From positions 1 to 25,257 of the forward strand of contig JANQKJ010000351.1 of the NCBI GenBank assembly GCA_028281205.1: a stretch of 25,257 bases of DNA, read 5' to 3'. The translations under genes were made by a program, and so were the position numbers. Below are positions 15,549 to 24,111 of the stretch, in pieces. A model generated the notes under the pieces. That model made no database searches. It saw only the letters and a program-made list of their open reading frames with translations, and had not been told where the DNA came from. This DNA is from Gammaproteobacteria bacterium (GTDB lineage: Bacteria > Pseudomonadota > Gammaproteobacteria > UBA4575). Within the stretch, counting starts at the first letter, position 1. Every line of letters begins with the position of its first letter.

Positions 15549-17108
15549 ATGCGCGCCTTACTAGACAAACTCAACAAGCAATTTAATTTACCGCTGGCAG
15601 GAATTATTATCGGTATTGGCACCTTACTATCAAGCCTGCTTGCACCACTGCTATCAACTTGGCTATTACTGCTCGGCATAATTATTATTGCACTGACTTT
15701 CTGGTATATCTGGGATAGCTATATTGTCCCCACTAACCATGTTAAACACTGGACACAAATGATTCGCGCGGGTGATCTAGCCGCACAGTTTTCTCATAAA
15801 CCCATGGGTGACTACGCTAATATTTATCAAGACTTGCAATTTATTGGCGAGATGCTGCGATCGTTATCATCTGACGCCGAATCACAAGTACAAAGACATA
15901 CTCATTACATCGCACAAAAAACTCGCTCTTTATCGATCTTATACGATGTAGCTAATAGTATTAATTTATCTCGCGATGTTGAATCGCTGCTAAGTCAGTT
16001 TCTTTACAACATGACAGAATTAGTTGATGCACAAGCGGCTGTCGCCTATCTAGTAAAAGATGAGAATAAAGTTGAGTTGCTAACACATATTAATTGTAAT
16101 GAGGATATTATTGCTCAACACGGCAAACACTGTTTACTCAATCAATCAAGTGCTTCAAAACAGGAAAGCACTGGCGTACTCAGTATCAAATTACTTGATT
16201 GCGATGATCATATATGCAAGAAATATTTTAATGATCAGGCAATGTCTATTTTAATTGTTCCACTACAATACCAGGAGCACTTACTCGGCGCCTATAGCTT
16301 CTATGTTCTAAAAGACTCATTAGACGACTTTGAAGAATTCGATGAATTATTTACCAGTATCGGCAGGCATTTAGGAGCAGCCATTGAAAAGTCCCACCTG
16401 GATGAAGAAACAACATCTCTATCTATCATGCGTGAGCGCACTCACATTGCCAATGAGTTGCATGACTCACTGGCACAAACTCTTACAAGTATTCGTTTCC
16501 AAGTGCGGGTACTTGATGAAACCTTGCATCAAGGTAACGACGCACAAACTTGGGCAGAAATGGAAAAAATTGAGGCCTCAATTAATGAAGCGCACACTGA
16601 AATTCGCGAATTAATTGCCCACTTTAGGTCACCCACTGTACTGGTCAGCCTGATAGCTTCAGTAGAACAAACCATTGACCGTTTCCGTCAGGTCAATGAT
16701 GAAATCCAAGTATTCTTTCAAAATGAATGGCCAGATATCGACTTGCCAGCAGAAACAGAGTTTCATATCCTGCGTATCATTCAGGAATCATTAACTAATA
16801 TACGCAAGCATAGTGATGCGGAGAATGTACGTATAATGATGTGTGCAAATTCGCCAGGGCACTATATGGTGCTTATTGAAGACGATGGTATTGGCTTCTC
16901 CAAGCCACAAAAGAGTATTCATTCTGGAGAACACATCGGTTTATCTATTATGCGTGACCGTGCTAAGCGTTTTGGCGGAGAATTGACTGTAGAAAGTGAA
17001 CCCGGCGAAGGCACTCGAATTATTCTAGAATTCAGCGATAATGCACTCTCTAGACCAACCACTGATACAATAAACAATGAGCTCGAATTTACGCGTACTA
17101 ATCATTGA
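15549..17108 (+). CDS. NarX-like sensor histidine kinase with GAF-type cysteine domain
   Basis: The 519-residue kinase has two hydrophobic segments (about 14-35 and 38-58) joined by a very short turn, so there is no periplasmic nitrate-binding domain as in NarX. A HAMP-like linker follows, then a coiled region and a GAF-type domain (about 145-280) with Cys183, Cys195, Cys218 and Cys223. The HisKA_3 dimerisation segment has phospho-acceptor His305 in ERTHIANELHDSLAQ. The ATPase domain has an N box QESLTNIRKH (412-421) and EDDGIGF (445-451). The cysteines lie where NarX/NarQ relatives carry a central Cys cluster, and sensing of redox state, oxygen or NO is an inference. The response-regulator gene overlaps its end by 32 bases. 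Confidence 0.9.
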   Translation: MRALLDKLNKQFNLPLAGIIIGIGTLLSSLLAPLLSTWLLLLGIIIIALTFWYIWDSYIVPTNHVKHWTQMIRAGDLAAQFSHKPMGDYANIYQDLQFIGEMLRSLSSDAESQVQRHTHYIAQKTRSLSILYDVANSINLSRDVESLLSQFLYNMTELVDAQAAVAYLVKDENKVELLTHINCNEDIIAQHGKHCLLNQSSASKQESTGVLSIKLLDCDDHICKKYFNDQAMSILIVPLQYQEHLLGAYSFYVLKDSLDDFEEFDELFTSIGRHLGAAIEKSHLDEETTSLSIMRERTHIANELHDSLAQTLTSIRFQVRVLDETLHQGNDAQTWAEMEKIEASINEAHTEIRELIAHFRSPTVLVSLIASVEQTIDRFRQVNDEIQVFFQNEWPDIDLPAETEFHILRIIQESLTNIRKHSDAENVRIMMCANSPGHYMVLIEDDGIGFSKPQKSIHSGEHIGLSIMRDRAKRFGGELTVESEPGEGTRIILEFSDNALSRPTTDTINNELEFTRTNH

Positions 17109-17742
17109 TGATCACACTCTGTTTAGAGATGGTCTACAAGGCTTACTCGAACGACACAATATTGATGTAGTAGGTTCTCTAGGCGATGGCCACGAAGGTA
17201 TACGCCTGGCACAGGAATTAAAACCTGATATTGTCTTGCTTGATATGCGTATGCCTAATATATCTGGTCTAGAAGTATTAAAACAATTACAGCAGAATAA
17301 TTTTGACGCACCGATTGCGATGCTCACAACAAGTAATGATGAACGCGACTTAGTGGAAGCCCTGCGTAATGGTGCTAAAGGCTATCTATTGAAAGACATG
17401 GAGCCTGATGATGTCGTTGCCGCTTTACGTGAAATTGTAAAAGGCGAAACCGTAGTCGCACCTAATTTGACACAAATACTTGCACGTGTTGTTAAGGGTG
17501 AACCTATTTTAGAAACCGAGCCCAGCCCGATAGATGATTTAACACCGCGCGAAGCTGAAATACTTAGCTTATTGGCCGAAGGCCAAAGCAATAAAGTTAT
17601 CGCTAGAAACTTAGGAATTTCTGATGGCACAGTTAAGTTACATGTCAAAGCAATTCTACGCAAACTCAATATTCATTCGCGCGTAGAGGCAGCTGTGATT
17701 GCAGTTGAACAGGGATTGCGCGCAAACAAAAAGCCTCTCTAA
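17077..17742 (+). CDS. NarL/FixJ-type response regulator
   Basis: The 221-residue regulator has a receiver domain (about 5-120) with the acidic pair Asp11/Asp12, phospho-acceptor Asp56 in LLDMRMP, Thr84 and Lys106. A LuxR-type helix-turn-helix follows (about 155-212): LTPREAEILSLLAEGQSNK and GTVKLHVKAILRKLNIHSR. The C-terminal part is strikingly like E. coli NarL (VKVHVK, SRVEAAV). It is the cognate partner of the overlapping kinase gene. Targets cannot be named; heptamer sites like those of NarL were not searched systematically. The rhodanese gene begins 10 bases after the stop, so it is probably cotranscribed. Confidence 0.93.
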   Translation: MSSNLRVLIIDDHTLFRDGLQGLLERHNIDVVGSLGDGHEGIRLAQELKPDIVLLDMRMPNISGLEVLKQLQQNNFDAPIAMLTTSNDERDLVEALRNGAKGYLLKDMEPDDVVAALREIVKGETVVAPNLTQILARVVKGEPILETEPSPIDDLTPREAEILSLLAEGQSNKVIARNLGISDGTVKLHVKAILRKLNIHSRVEAAVIAVEQGLRANKKPL

Positions 17743-17752
17743 TTTTCAAGCA

Positions 17753-18193
17753 ATGAAAACATATGATCAGCTGGTAGCTGAAGCAGCTAGCTATATCGCT
17801 GAATTAATGCCTTGGGACTTGGCAGAAAAACTGGAACAATCCACTCTGTTATTAATCGATGTGCGTGAACCGGAAGAATTCAACGCCATGCATATCGCTA
17901 ATTCACACAATATCCCTCGCGGCGTGCTGGAGCAGGCTGCCGAACCTGGTTATGATGAAACTCATAACGAATTGTTAAACGCGCGCGATAAAGACGTGAT
18001 TATAATATGTCGCTCAGGTAAGCGCAGTTGTCTGGCCGCTTATACATTACAGCAATTAGGTTTTCAGAAAGCTACTTCACTCAAAACCGGGTTGCGTGGC
18101 TGGAATGACTTTGATCAACCATTAATTGACAGTAACAATCAGCAAATTGATGGTGATGATGCCGAAGAATTTCTTAAACCTAAAGCAGGCTAA
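17753..18193 (+). CDS. Rhodanese-domain sulfurtransferase
   Basis: The single-domain rhodanese of 146 residues carries a cysteine-bound persulfide in sulfur transfer. LLLIDVREPEEFNAMHI (32-48) is the usual substrate-loop block, and the active-site loop CRSGKR (86-91) has catalytic Cys86; GLRGW (113-117) is the C-terminal family signature. An N-terminal helix of about 28 residues precedes the domain and an acidic tail follows (GDDAEEF). No signal peptide, so it is cytoplasmic. The ATG at 17753 lies 10 bases after the regulator stop; a longer start at 17699 would lie inside that gene and is rejected. Its place after the DsrN-like, DsrR-like and two-component genes supports a sulfur-related role, an inference only. 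Confidence 0.9.
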   Translation: MKTYDQLVAEAASYIAELMPWDLAEKLEQSTLLLIDVREPEEFNAMHIANSHNIPRGVLEQAAEPGYDETHNELLNARDKDVIIICRSGKRSCLAAYTLQQLGFQKATSLKTGLRGWNDFDQPLIDSNNQQIDGDDAEEFLKPKAG

Positions 18194-18305
18194 TACAGTT
18201 ATCTAGCATACAAGACTAATCCTGTACAAAACGTACAAATCTTTGTGATTTAAGCCAGTCTGGACTATTCTACTTAATCAACATTAAACCAAATGCGAAA
18301 TTATT

Positions 18306-18476
18306 ATGAGACCCTGGCAGAGAAATCGATTTGCTTTAGTTGCGGCTATATTCGCATCAGTAGCAACCATCATTTTTTCCGGCTTTACTGACCTACAAAT
18401 ACTTTCCTTAGTCGCATTATATTTTTTACTATTTTACCTATATGTGAAATTTTTTAATCGCTACGACAAAAAGTAA
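18306..18476 (+). CDS. Very small two-helix membrane protein
   Basis: A 56-codon frame begins MRPWQRNRFALV and ends FFNRYDKK. Residues 9-25 and about 31-50 are strongly hydrophobic, separated by the short turn SGFTDLQ, and both ends are basic, so a hairpin of two membrane helices with both ends in the cytoplasm is predicted. It has only a weak ribosome-binding site. The composition is what one expects of a real small membrane protein, but length alone cannot prove coding. I do not recognise the family. It lies 112 bases after the rhodanese gene and upstream of the long palindrome. Confidence 0.5.
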   Translation: MRPWQRNRFALVAAIFASVATIIFSGFTDLQILSLVALYFLLFYLYVKFFNRYDKK

Positions 18477-18583
18477 CTTTATCTAATTAGGTTTAATATT
18501 TTCACCAGCAACTTGAAGCAACTTAATATAGTACAACCGCCTCACGTTTTGTAAGAAGATTAATTGTATTGTTATAACTCACA

Positions 18584-18700
18584 CTTGCTTAGCGAAAACG
18601 TTGAGAGCAAGGCAAAAATTTTTGAAATGGAGGAGTTTATTTATAATAAATAACGACATTGAAAAAATTTTTAACGCCGCTATCGCCGTTTGCAGCAAGC
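18584..18700. repeat. Long imperfect palindrome, dispersed-repeat-like
   Basis: The two halves are imperfect reverse complements over almost 120 bases. Matching blocks are CTTGCT with AGCAAG at the ends, AAAACG with CCGTTT, AAAAATTTTTGAAATG with CATTGAAAAAATTTTT, and a perfect centre TTATTTAT-A-ATAAATAA (18637-18653). The right end lies 5 bases from the stop of the S24-like gene. It looks like a foldback intergenic repeat (MITE-like) that could form a very long hairpin in RNA. No transposase is present, and copies elsewhere cannot be checked here. Confidence 0.75.
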
Positions 18701-18704
18701 AAAG

Positions 18705-19049
18705 TCAGTCGTAATGTTTATGATACTTACGTCTAGTCCCCGCCCTCTGCGTAATCACTCCACGCACCACACCAGGACCCTCGACTTGCATCGACTTATA
18801 ACCTTCATTTATTGGCTTTAAAAAATAATTTTCGCCTTCCTGGATAAACTGGCGAAATATATATTCACCATCAACCTCTGCCATCACATATTTACCATGT
18901 TCTACATTCGCAGACGGGTCAATAATAATTATGCAGCCATCTTTGAACTCAGGCTCCATACTGTCACCTAATACACGTAACGCAAAAGGTTCATCACTGG
19001 CGCATCCGCCGCCATTATCAAGTTGTGTCAAGTCTGAAATATCTGCCAT
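18705..19049 (-). CDS. LexA-fold S24 peptidase-like protein without DNA-binding domain
   Basis: The 114-residue product corresponds to the C-terminal LexA/UmuD fold alone. The serine motif VLGDSMEP has Ser30, followed by DGCIIIIDP and GKYVMAEVDGEYIFRQF. At the place of the catalytic lysine in LexA (the VKRL strand) the sequence reads FRQF, so Lys is replaced by Arg66. Self-cleavage is therefore doubtful. There is no N-terminal helix-turn-helix, so it is not an SOS repressor. The C-terminal tail is strongly basic and histidine-rich (RRKYHKHYD). It starts 6 bases after the stop of the ABC exporter gene and is probably cotranscribed with it. Its function is unknown. Confidence 0.85.
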   Translation of the reverse strand: MADISDLTQLDNGGGCASDEPFALRVLGDSMEPEFKDGCIIIIDPSANVEHGKYVMAEVDGEYIFRQFIQEGENYFLKPINEGYKSMQVEGPGVVRGVITQRAGTRRKYHKHYD

Positions 19050-19055
19050 AAGCTA

Positions 19056-20858
19056 TTATTCATTTTCTCTTTCTTGTTGCGCGTCTTCTTGCTGCAAGGC
19101 CCATAGCTGAGAGTATAGCCCATCACTCGCGAGTAGTTGAGTATGGGAGCCTTGTTCTACAATCCTGCCAAATTCAAGTACATAAATTTTATCCGCATCA
19201 ATAATAGTGGATAAGCGATGCGCAATCATTAATGAAGTCACATTTTTAGTGACTTTGCGAATTGCATTCATCACTGCCACCTCAGTATTAGTATCCAAAC
19301 TGGAGGTCGCTTCATCAAACACAATAATATTTGGCTTTTTCAAAATCGCACGCGCAATCGCCACGCGTTGTATTTCACCACCAGATAATTTCAATCCGCG
19401 TTCACCTACTACGGTATCGAGACCATCGGGCAATTTTGCAATTAACGCATCAAGATTAACTAAAGACAATGCTTCCAGTAATTGTTGTTCACTGGCCTGC
19501 GGATTCCCATACTGCACATTAAAGCTAATGGTTTCGTTAAACAGCATAGTATCCTGCGGCACCATACTAATCCGCTGGCGTAAACTGTCTTGTGTACAGT
19601 GCATGATATTTTGCTCATCAATATACACGCTGCCTTCAGTTACGTCATAGAATCTAAACAATAAGCGCGCTATGGTTGACTTACCTGACCCGGATGGCCC
19701 CACTACAGCAACTTTCTGTCCTGGCAGTATTTCCAGATTAACCTTATCCAGAATCTTGCGTTCTGGAGTATAGGAAAAACTCACTTCGTTAAACCGGATC
19801 GCACCTTGAGTAATTGCTAATGTCTTGGCATTGGTTTCATCTTTTACTTCCGGTGTTTCTTCCAGCAACTTAGCTAACAAATCCATATCAGCCAGCGAAT
19901 AAGTAATCTGCCGATAAACAATACCCAGCATGTTCATAGGAATAAATAACTGCAGCATTAAAGCATTCACTAGCACAAGATCGCCAATGGTCATGTCGCC
20001 TGCTACCACACCTTGGGCTGCAAAAATCATTATCCCGGTAACACCCAGAGCTATGATTGTCGCCTGACCAAAATTCAGCAATGACATGGTAAAACTACTT
20101 TTCACCGATGCCTGCTCCCACTGATTTAAAGTATCCGCATAACGTTCAACCTCATACTTTTCATTATTAAAGTACTTAACGGTTTCATAATTGAGCAGGC
20201 TATCTACCGCTTGCGAATGCGCGGCAGAATCAAGTTTGTTGGCTAGATGCCGGTAATGCATACGCCAATTTGTAAATATAATTGTAAATACTACGTATAC
20301 AATAATCGTTCCTAGAGTAATTAACGTAAATTGCGGTTGGTACGAAGTAAATAAAATGCCTGTCACCAACAGAATCTCAAATGCTGTTGGTATCACTGTA
20401 AATACAAAGTAATTCGACAGAGAGCTTAAGCTCTGCGTACCGCGTTCTAAATCACGTGTTACCGAACCGGTACGACGATCCAAATGAAAACGTAGTGACA
20501 ATTGATGCAAATGCCACAACACCTCAGATGACAACCTGCGAATTGCATGAAAGCGCGCACGGGCAAATAACACATCGCGCAGTTCATTAAATAGCCCAGT
20601 GGATAGACGTAATGCACCATAGCCAAGCAATAGGACAATAGGCAGCTGCAAAGCAATTTTTTCTGTGTCTAGCGAGTCAACAATATGTTTGAGTAGTACT
20701 GGCACTCCTACCGTCGCCGCTTTAGCCACCATCAGGCATAGCAGCGCCAACATAATACGTCCACGAAATTCCCATAAGTATGGAAACAAGCGGCGTAAAT
20801 TTTTCCAGTCTGTCCGCGTGGAATGCGGATCCTCTGTGCGTGCATTGATTCCCTTCAT
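19056..20858 (-). CDS. Atm1/HMT1-type ABC exporter (fused permease and ATPase)
   Basis: The 600-residue half-transporter has a type IV ABC membrane domain (about 30-325, six segments) and a C-terminal ATPase with Walker A GPSGSGKS (387-394), signature LSGGE (491-495), Walker B IIVFDE (511-516) and switch His547. LLNYETVKYFNNE (221-233) is characteristic of the ABCB7/Atm1/HMT1 branch, which exports glutathione-linked sulfur, iron-sulfur precursors or metal-thiol complexes; bacterial members have been tied to heavy-metal resistance. It works as an inner-membrane homodimer. It is divergent from nrdA across 328 bases, and the S24-like gene follows directly. The exact substrate cannot be told from sequence. 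Confidence 0.92.
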   Translation of the reverse strand: MKGINARTEDPHSTRTDWKNLRRLFPYLWEFRGRIMLALLCLMVAKAATVGVPVLLKHIVDSLDTEKIALQLPIVLLLGYGALRLSTGLFNELRDVLFARARFHAIRRLSSEVLWHLHQLSLRFHLDRRTGSVTRDLERGTQSLSSLSNYFVFTVIPTAFEILLVTGILFTSYQPQFTLITLGTIIVYVVFTIIFTNWRMHYRHLANKLDSAAHSQAVDSLLNYETVKYFNNEKYEVERYADTLNQWEQASVKSSFTMSLLNFGQATIIALGVTGIMIFAAQGVVAGDMTIGDLVLVNALMLQLFIPMNMLGIVYRQITYSLADMDLLAKLLEETPEVKDETNAKTLAITQGAIRFNEVSFSYTPERKILDKVNLEILPGQKVAVVGPSGSGKSTIARLLFRFYDVTEGSVYIDEQNIMHCTQDSLRQRISMVPQDTMLFNETISFNVQYGNPQASEQQLLEALSLVNLDALIAKLPDGLDTVVGERGLKLSGGEIQRVAIARAILKKPNIIVFDEATSSLDTNTEVAVMNAIRKVTKNVTSLMIAHRLSTIIDADKIYVLEFGRIVEQGSHTQLLASDGLYSQLWALQQEDAQQERENE

Positions 20859-21029
20859 AAATCCGCCAAATTTTCCTTACTCAAAATCAATTACTGTCAG
20901 TGGGTTAATAAAATTTTTCTATCAACATCGATTGATTATTTGTTTCTACTTATCGTGTGTTCAGCAAATAAATTTGTAAGTGCGCGATAGTACACATTAT
21001 TTTCATTTTCAGCTGTCCATTACACAAGT

Positions 21030-21061
21030 TATCCACAGCTTACTGACACCCCTATCCACAA
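21030..21061 (+). promoter_or_regulatory. Two DnaA boxes upstream of nrdA
   Basis: TTATCCACA (21030-21038) is a perfect DnaA box and CTATCCACA (21053-21061) matches 8 of 9 positions, in the same orientation and 23 bases apart. They end 11 bases before the -35 element. DnaA control of nrdAB through such boxes is established in E. coli, so cell-cycle-linked control is likely here. Confidence 0.75.
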
Positions 21062-21072
21062 CATATTGGGGT

Positions 21073-21104
21073 TGACGGCTGATCCTACCTCAACTTATAG
21101 TGTT
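21073..21104 (+). promoter_or_regulatory. nrdA promoter with overlapping NrdR-like half site
   Basis: TTGACG (21073-21078) and TATAGT (21097-21102) are 18 bases apart and fit a sigma-70 promoter. TATAGTGT (21097-21104) is identical to one half of the NrdR-box consensus; the other half is poorly matched (11 of 16 overall). A repressor bound there would block the -10 element. No second NrdR box is clear. Confidence 0.55.
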
Positions 21105-21186
21105 CTCCGGTTGGGCGGGATGGAAAAGTCGCTCTCTGATAAATAAAAAAATCTATAAATAATCATAAAGTTCCAAGAGAATCTTA

Positions 21187-24099
21187 ATGCAATCTAATAA
21201 CACAACAACAAGTTACGAAAATGGCCATACTCGCCCACTTACAGACGTCCCTGCTGACGCTCCTAGCGAGTTGGAATTACAGTCTACGGCACCTGGCCAC
21301 TATCGTGTCATTCGTCGTAACGGGAAAGTCACCAGCTTTGATCGTAATAAAATTATAGTCGCTGTCACAAAGGCATTCTTAGCCGTTGAAGGAGGAGAAG
21401 CGGCTGCTTCTACCCGTGTACATGACACAGTAAAACAATTATCTACTCATATTGAACAAGCGTTAACTCGTAACCGTCCCGACGGCGGCACTTTCCACAT
21501 TGAGGACATTCAGGACCAGGTTGAATTAGCGCTTATGAGAAGCGGTCACCACAAAGTGGCGCGCGCCTATGTTCTGTACCGTGAACGCCGCGCTCAGGAA
21601 CGTGCTGAGAAACAACAGGCATTAGACCAAGCCGAACCTGCCGCAGAACACACACAAGTTAATATCACCGGTGCTAGTGGCGATAAAAAACCTCTTGATA
21701 TTCAAAGGCTTAAGAGTGTTGTTAATAGTGCTTGCGAACAGCTCGAGAATGTCGAGCCACACCCTATCATTAATGAAACGCTAAGAAATTTATACGACGG
21801 CGTACCAGAAAGTGACGTAGCCACTGCCGTCACTATGAGCGCACGTACGCTAATAGAAAGAGAGCCAAACTATACTTATGTGGCAGCTCGCCTACTGTTG
21901 GATAATCTGCGCTGCGAGGCACTCAGTTACTTGCATGACACACCCAGCAAGGCCACCCAGGAAGAAATGACTGAGCAGTACGCTGATTATTTCGAATCCT
22001 ATATTAAGCGTGCCGCACAGCTTGAATTGATTGATCCAAAACTGGCCAAAGACTACGACTTAAAGGCACTAGGTAAAGCGCTAGAGCCTGCACGCGATTA
22101 TCAGTTCACTTACTTGGGCTTACAGACTTTATATGACCGTTATTTCATTCATACCGATGGCACGCGCATTGAGTTGCCGCAAGCATTCTTCATGCGTGTT
22201 GCGATGGGCTTAGCCATTAATGAAATTGAACGTGAAAAACGCACCATTGAATTTTATCGTTTGTTGTCTTCTTTTGACTTCATGAGTTCAACACCCACAT
22301 TGTTTAACTCAGGCACATTACGTCCACAATTATCTTCTTGTTACCTAACAACCGTGCCGGATGACTTGCATGGTATTTTTGATGCCATTAAAGATGATGC
22401 GATGTTATCTAAATTTGCTGGTGGCCTGGGTAATGACTGGACACGAGTACGCTCAATGGGCTCACACATTAAAGGCACTAACGGAAAATCACAGGGTGTA
22501 GTGCCATTCCTAAAAGTGGCTAATGATACAGCTGTGGCAGTAAACCAGGGTGGTAAACGTAAAGGGGCAATGTGTGCCTATTTAGAAACCTGGCATTTAG
22601 ACATTGAAGAGTTTTTAGACTTGCGCAAAAACACGGGTGATGACCGCCGCCGTACTCATGACATGAATACTGCCAACTGGATCCCTGACTTATTCATGAA
22701 GCGTGTCAGCGAAGAACAGGACTGGACGTTGTTCTCTCCTGATGATGCATCTGATCTGCATGATTTATATGGCACAGATTTCGAACAACGCTACTGCCAT
22801 TATGAACAACTTGCTGAACAAGGTGAGATTAAAAATTATAAGCGTATGCCAGCCACTGATCTATGGCGCAAGATGCTAGGCATGTTATATGAAACTGGCC
22901 ACCCCTGGATTACTTTTAAAGACCCTTGCAATATTCGCTCACCGCAAGGTCATATCGGTACTGTGCACTCATCCAATTTATGCACTGAAATCACATTAAA
23001 TACATCTGATGATGAAATCGCAGTGTGCAATTTAGGATCGGTTAACCTTGCAGCACACATTATCGACGGCAAGCTGGATGAGCAGAAATTAGAAAAAACT
23101 ATTAATACTGCTATTCGCATGCTCGACAATGTCATTGACTACAATTATTACAGCGTAAACAAAGCACGTACTTCGAACCTGCGTCATCGCCCGATTGGTT
23201 TAGGTTTGATGGGCTTCCAGGATGCACTTTATAAACTGCGTATTCCATACGCAAGCGAACAAGCAGTTGAGTTTGCTGATACTTCTATGGAAATGATTAG
23301 CTATTACTCTATTCAAGCGTCAACTGACCTTGCTGTAGAACGCGGTACTTATCTTTCTTATGAAGGCTCGTTATGGTCACAAGGTATTTTACCTATCGAC
23401 TCTATTGAGTTGCTTGAAAAACAACGTGGTGGCTTTGTTAAAGTGGATCGCTCCTGCCAACTTGATTGGGATGCCTTGCGTGCACGCGTGAAGGCTGTAG
23501 GTATGCGTAACTCCAATACCATGGCCATTGCACCGACTGCAACTATTTCTAATATTTGCGGTGTTACCCAAAGTATTGAACCGACTTATCAAAACTTATT
23601 TGTTAAATCGAATTTATCAGGTGAGTTTACTGTTTCTAACCCATACTTAATTTCTGATCTTAAGCGCCTTAACTTATGGGATAACGTCATGATTAATGAT
23701 CTTAAATATTATGACGGCAGCGTACAAAATATTGATCGCGTACCCGAAGATGTTAAAAGCGTTTATCGAACCGCATTTGAAATTGATCCACGCTGGTTAA
23801 TCGAGGCCGCATCACGCCGCCAAAAATGGATTGACCAAGCACAATCGCTCAACTTATACATGGCTGAACCTTCCGGCCAGAAGATGGATAACTTGTATAA
23901 ATTAGCTTGGGTGCGCGGGTTAAAAACAACTTATTACTTACGCTCAATTGGTGCCACTCATGTTGAAAAAAGCACCATGGAAAATCATCAACAAGGCAAG
24001 CTTAATGCTGTTCAACAATCAGATGTAATTCAAGCTAATAGTAGTGCCGCGCCAAGTGCCTGCTCATTATTGGATCCTGATTGTGAAGCCTGCCAATAG
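21187..24099 (+). CDS. nrdA: Ribonucleotide reductase class Ia, large subunit
   Basis: The enzyme reduces ribonucleoside diphosphates. The 970-residue chain starts with an ATP-cone (about 38-138: VIRRNGKVTSFDRNKI, ending ARAYVLYRERR). A second, more diverged cone-like or linker region (about 168-250) precedes the ten-stranded barrel. Catalytic residues are Cys385 in LSSCYL, Asn597, Cys599 and Glu601 in SSNLCTEI, Cys614 in VCNLGS, the radical-transfer Tyr pair in LKTTYYLRS, and the C-terminal redox pair in CEAC. It resembles the Pseudomonas and Chlamydia enzymes more than E. coli NrdA (761 residues), so dATP feedback through the cone is expected. The start has AAGAGA upstream. nrdB follows after 196 structured bases. 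Confidence 0.97.
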   Translation: MQSNNTTTSYENGHTRPLTDVPADAPSELELQSTAPGHYRVIRRNGKVTSFDRNKIIVAVTKAFLAVEGGEAAASTRVHDTVKQLSTHIEQALTRNRPDGGTFHIEDIQDQVELALMRSGHHKVARAYVLYRERRAQERAEKQQALDQAEPAAEHTQVNITGASGDKKPLDIQRLKSVVNSACEQLENVEPHPIINETLRNLYDGVPESDVATAVTMSARTLIEREPNYTYVAARLLLDNLRCEALSYLHDTPSKATQEEMTEQYADYFESYIKRAAQLELIDPKLAKDYDLKALGKALEPARDYQFTYLGLQTLYDRYFIHTDGTRIELPQAFFMRVAMGLAINEIEREKRTIEFYRLLSSFDFMSSTPTLFNSGTLRPQLSSCYLTTVPDDLHGIFDAIKDDAMLSKFAGGLGNDWTRVRSMGSHIKGTNGKSQGVVPFLKVANDTAVAVNQGGKRKGAMCAYLETWHLDIEEFLDLRKNTGDDRRRTHDMNTANWIPDLFMKRVSEEQDWTLFSPDDASDLHDLYGTDFEQRYCHYEQLAEQGEIKNYKRMPATDLWRKMLGMLYETGHPWITFKDPCNIRSPQGHIGTVHSSNLCTEITLNTSDDEIAVCNLGSVNLAAHIIDGKLDEQKLEKTINTAIRMLDNVIDYNYYSVNKARTSNLRHRPIGLGLMGFQDALYKLRIPYASEQAVEFADTSMEMISYYSIQASTDLAVERGTYLSYEGSLWSQGILPIDSIELLEKQRGGFVKVDRSCQLDWDALRARVKAVGMRNSNTMAIAPTATISNICGVTQSIEPTYQNLFVKSNLSGEFTVSNPYLISDLKRLNLWDNVMINDLKYYDGSVQNIDRVPEDVKSVYRTAFEIDPRWLIEAASRRQKWIDQAQSLNLYMAEPSGQKMDNLYKLAWVRGLKTTYYLRSIGATHVEKSTMENHQQGKLNAVQQSDVIQANSSAAPSACSLLDPDCEACQ

Positions 24100-24111
24100 C
24101 AATAATGTTTT

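Larger units (their letters stand above)
20859..21186. other. Divergent control region between the ABC exporter and nrdA
   Basis: The 328 bases hold no gene. The nrdA-proximal half contains two DnaA boxes, a sigma-70-like promoter and an NrdR-like half site, listed separately. The exporter-proximal half is AT-rich, with only AAGGAAAA near the exporter start as a ribosome-binding site. Confidence 0.6.

Noticed and set aside
18705..19049. SOS repressor LexA or UmuD
   Set aside because: No DNA-binding domain, no polymerase partner gene, and the catalytic Lys is replaced by Arg.
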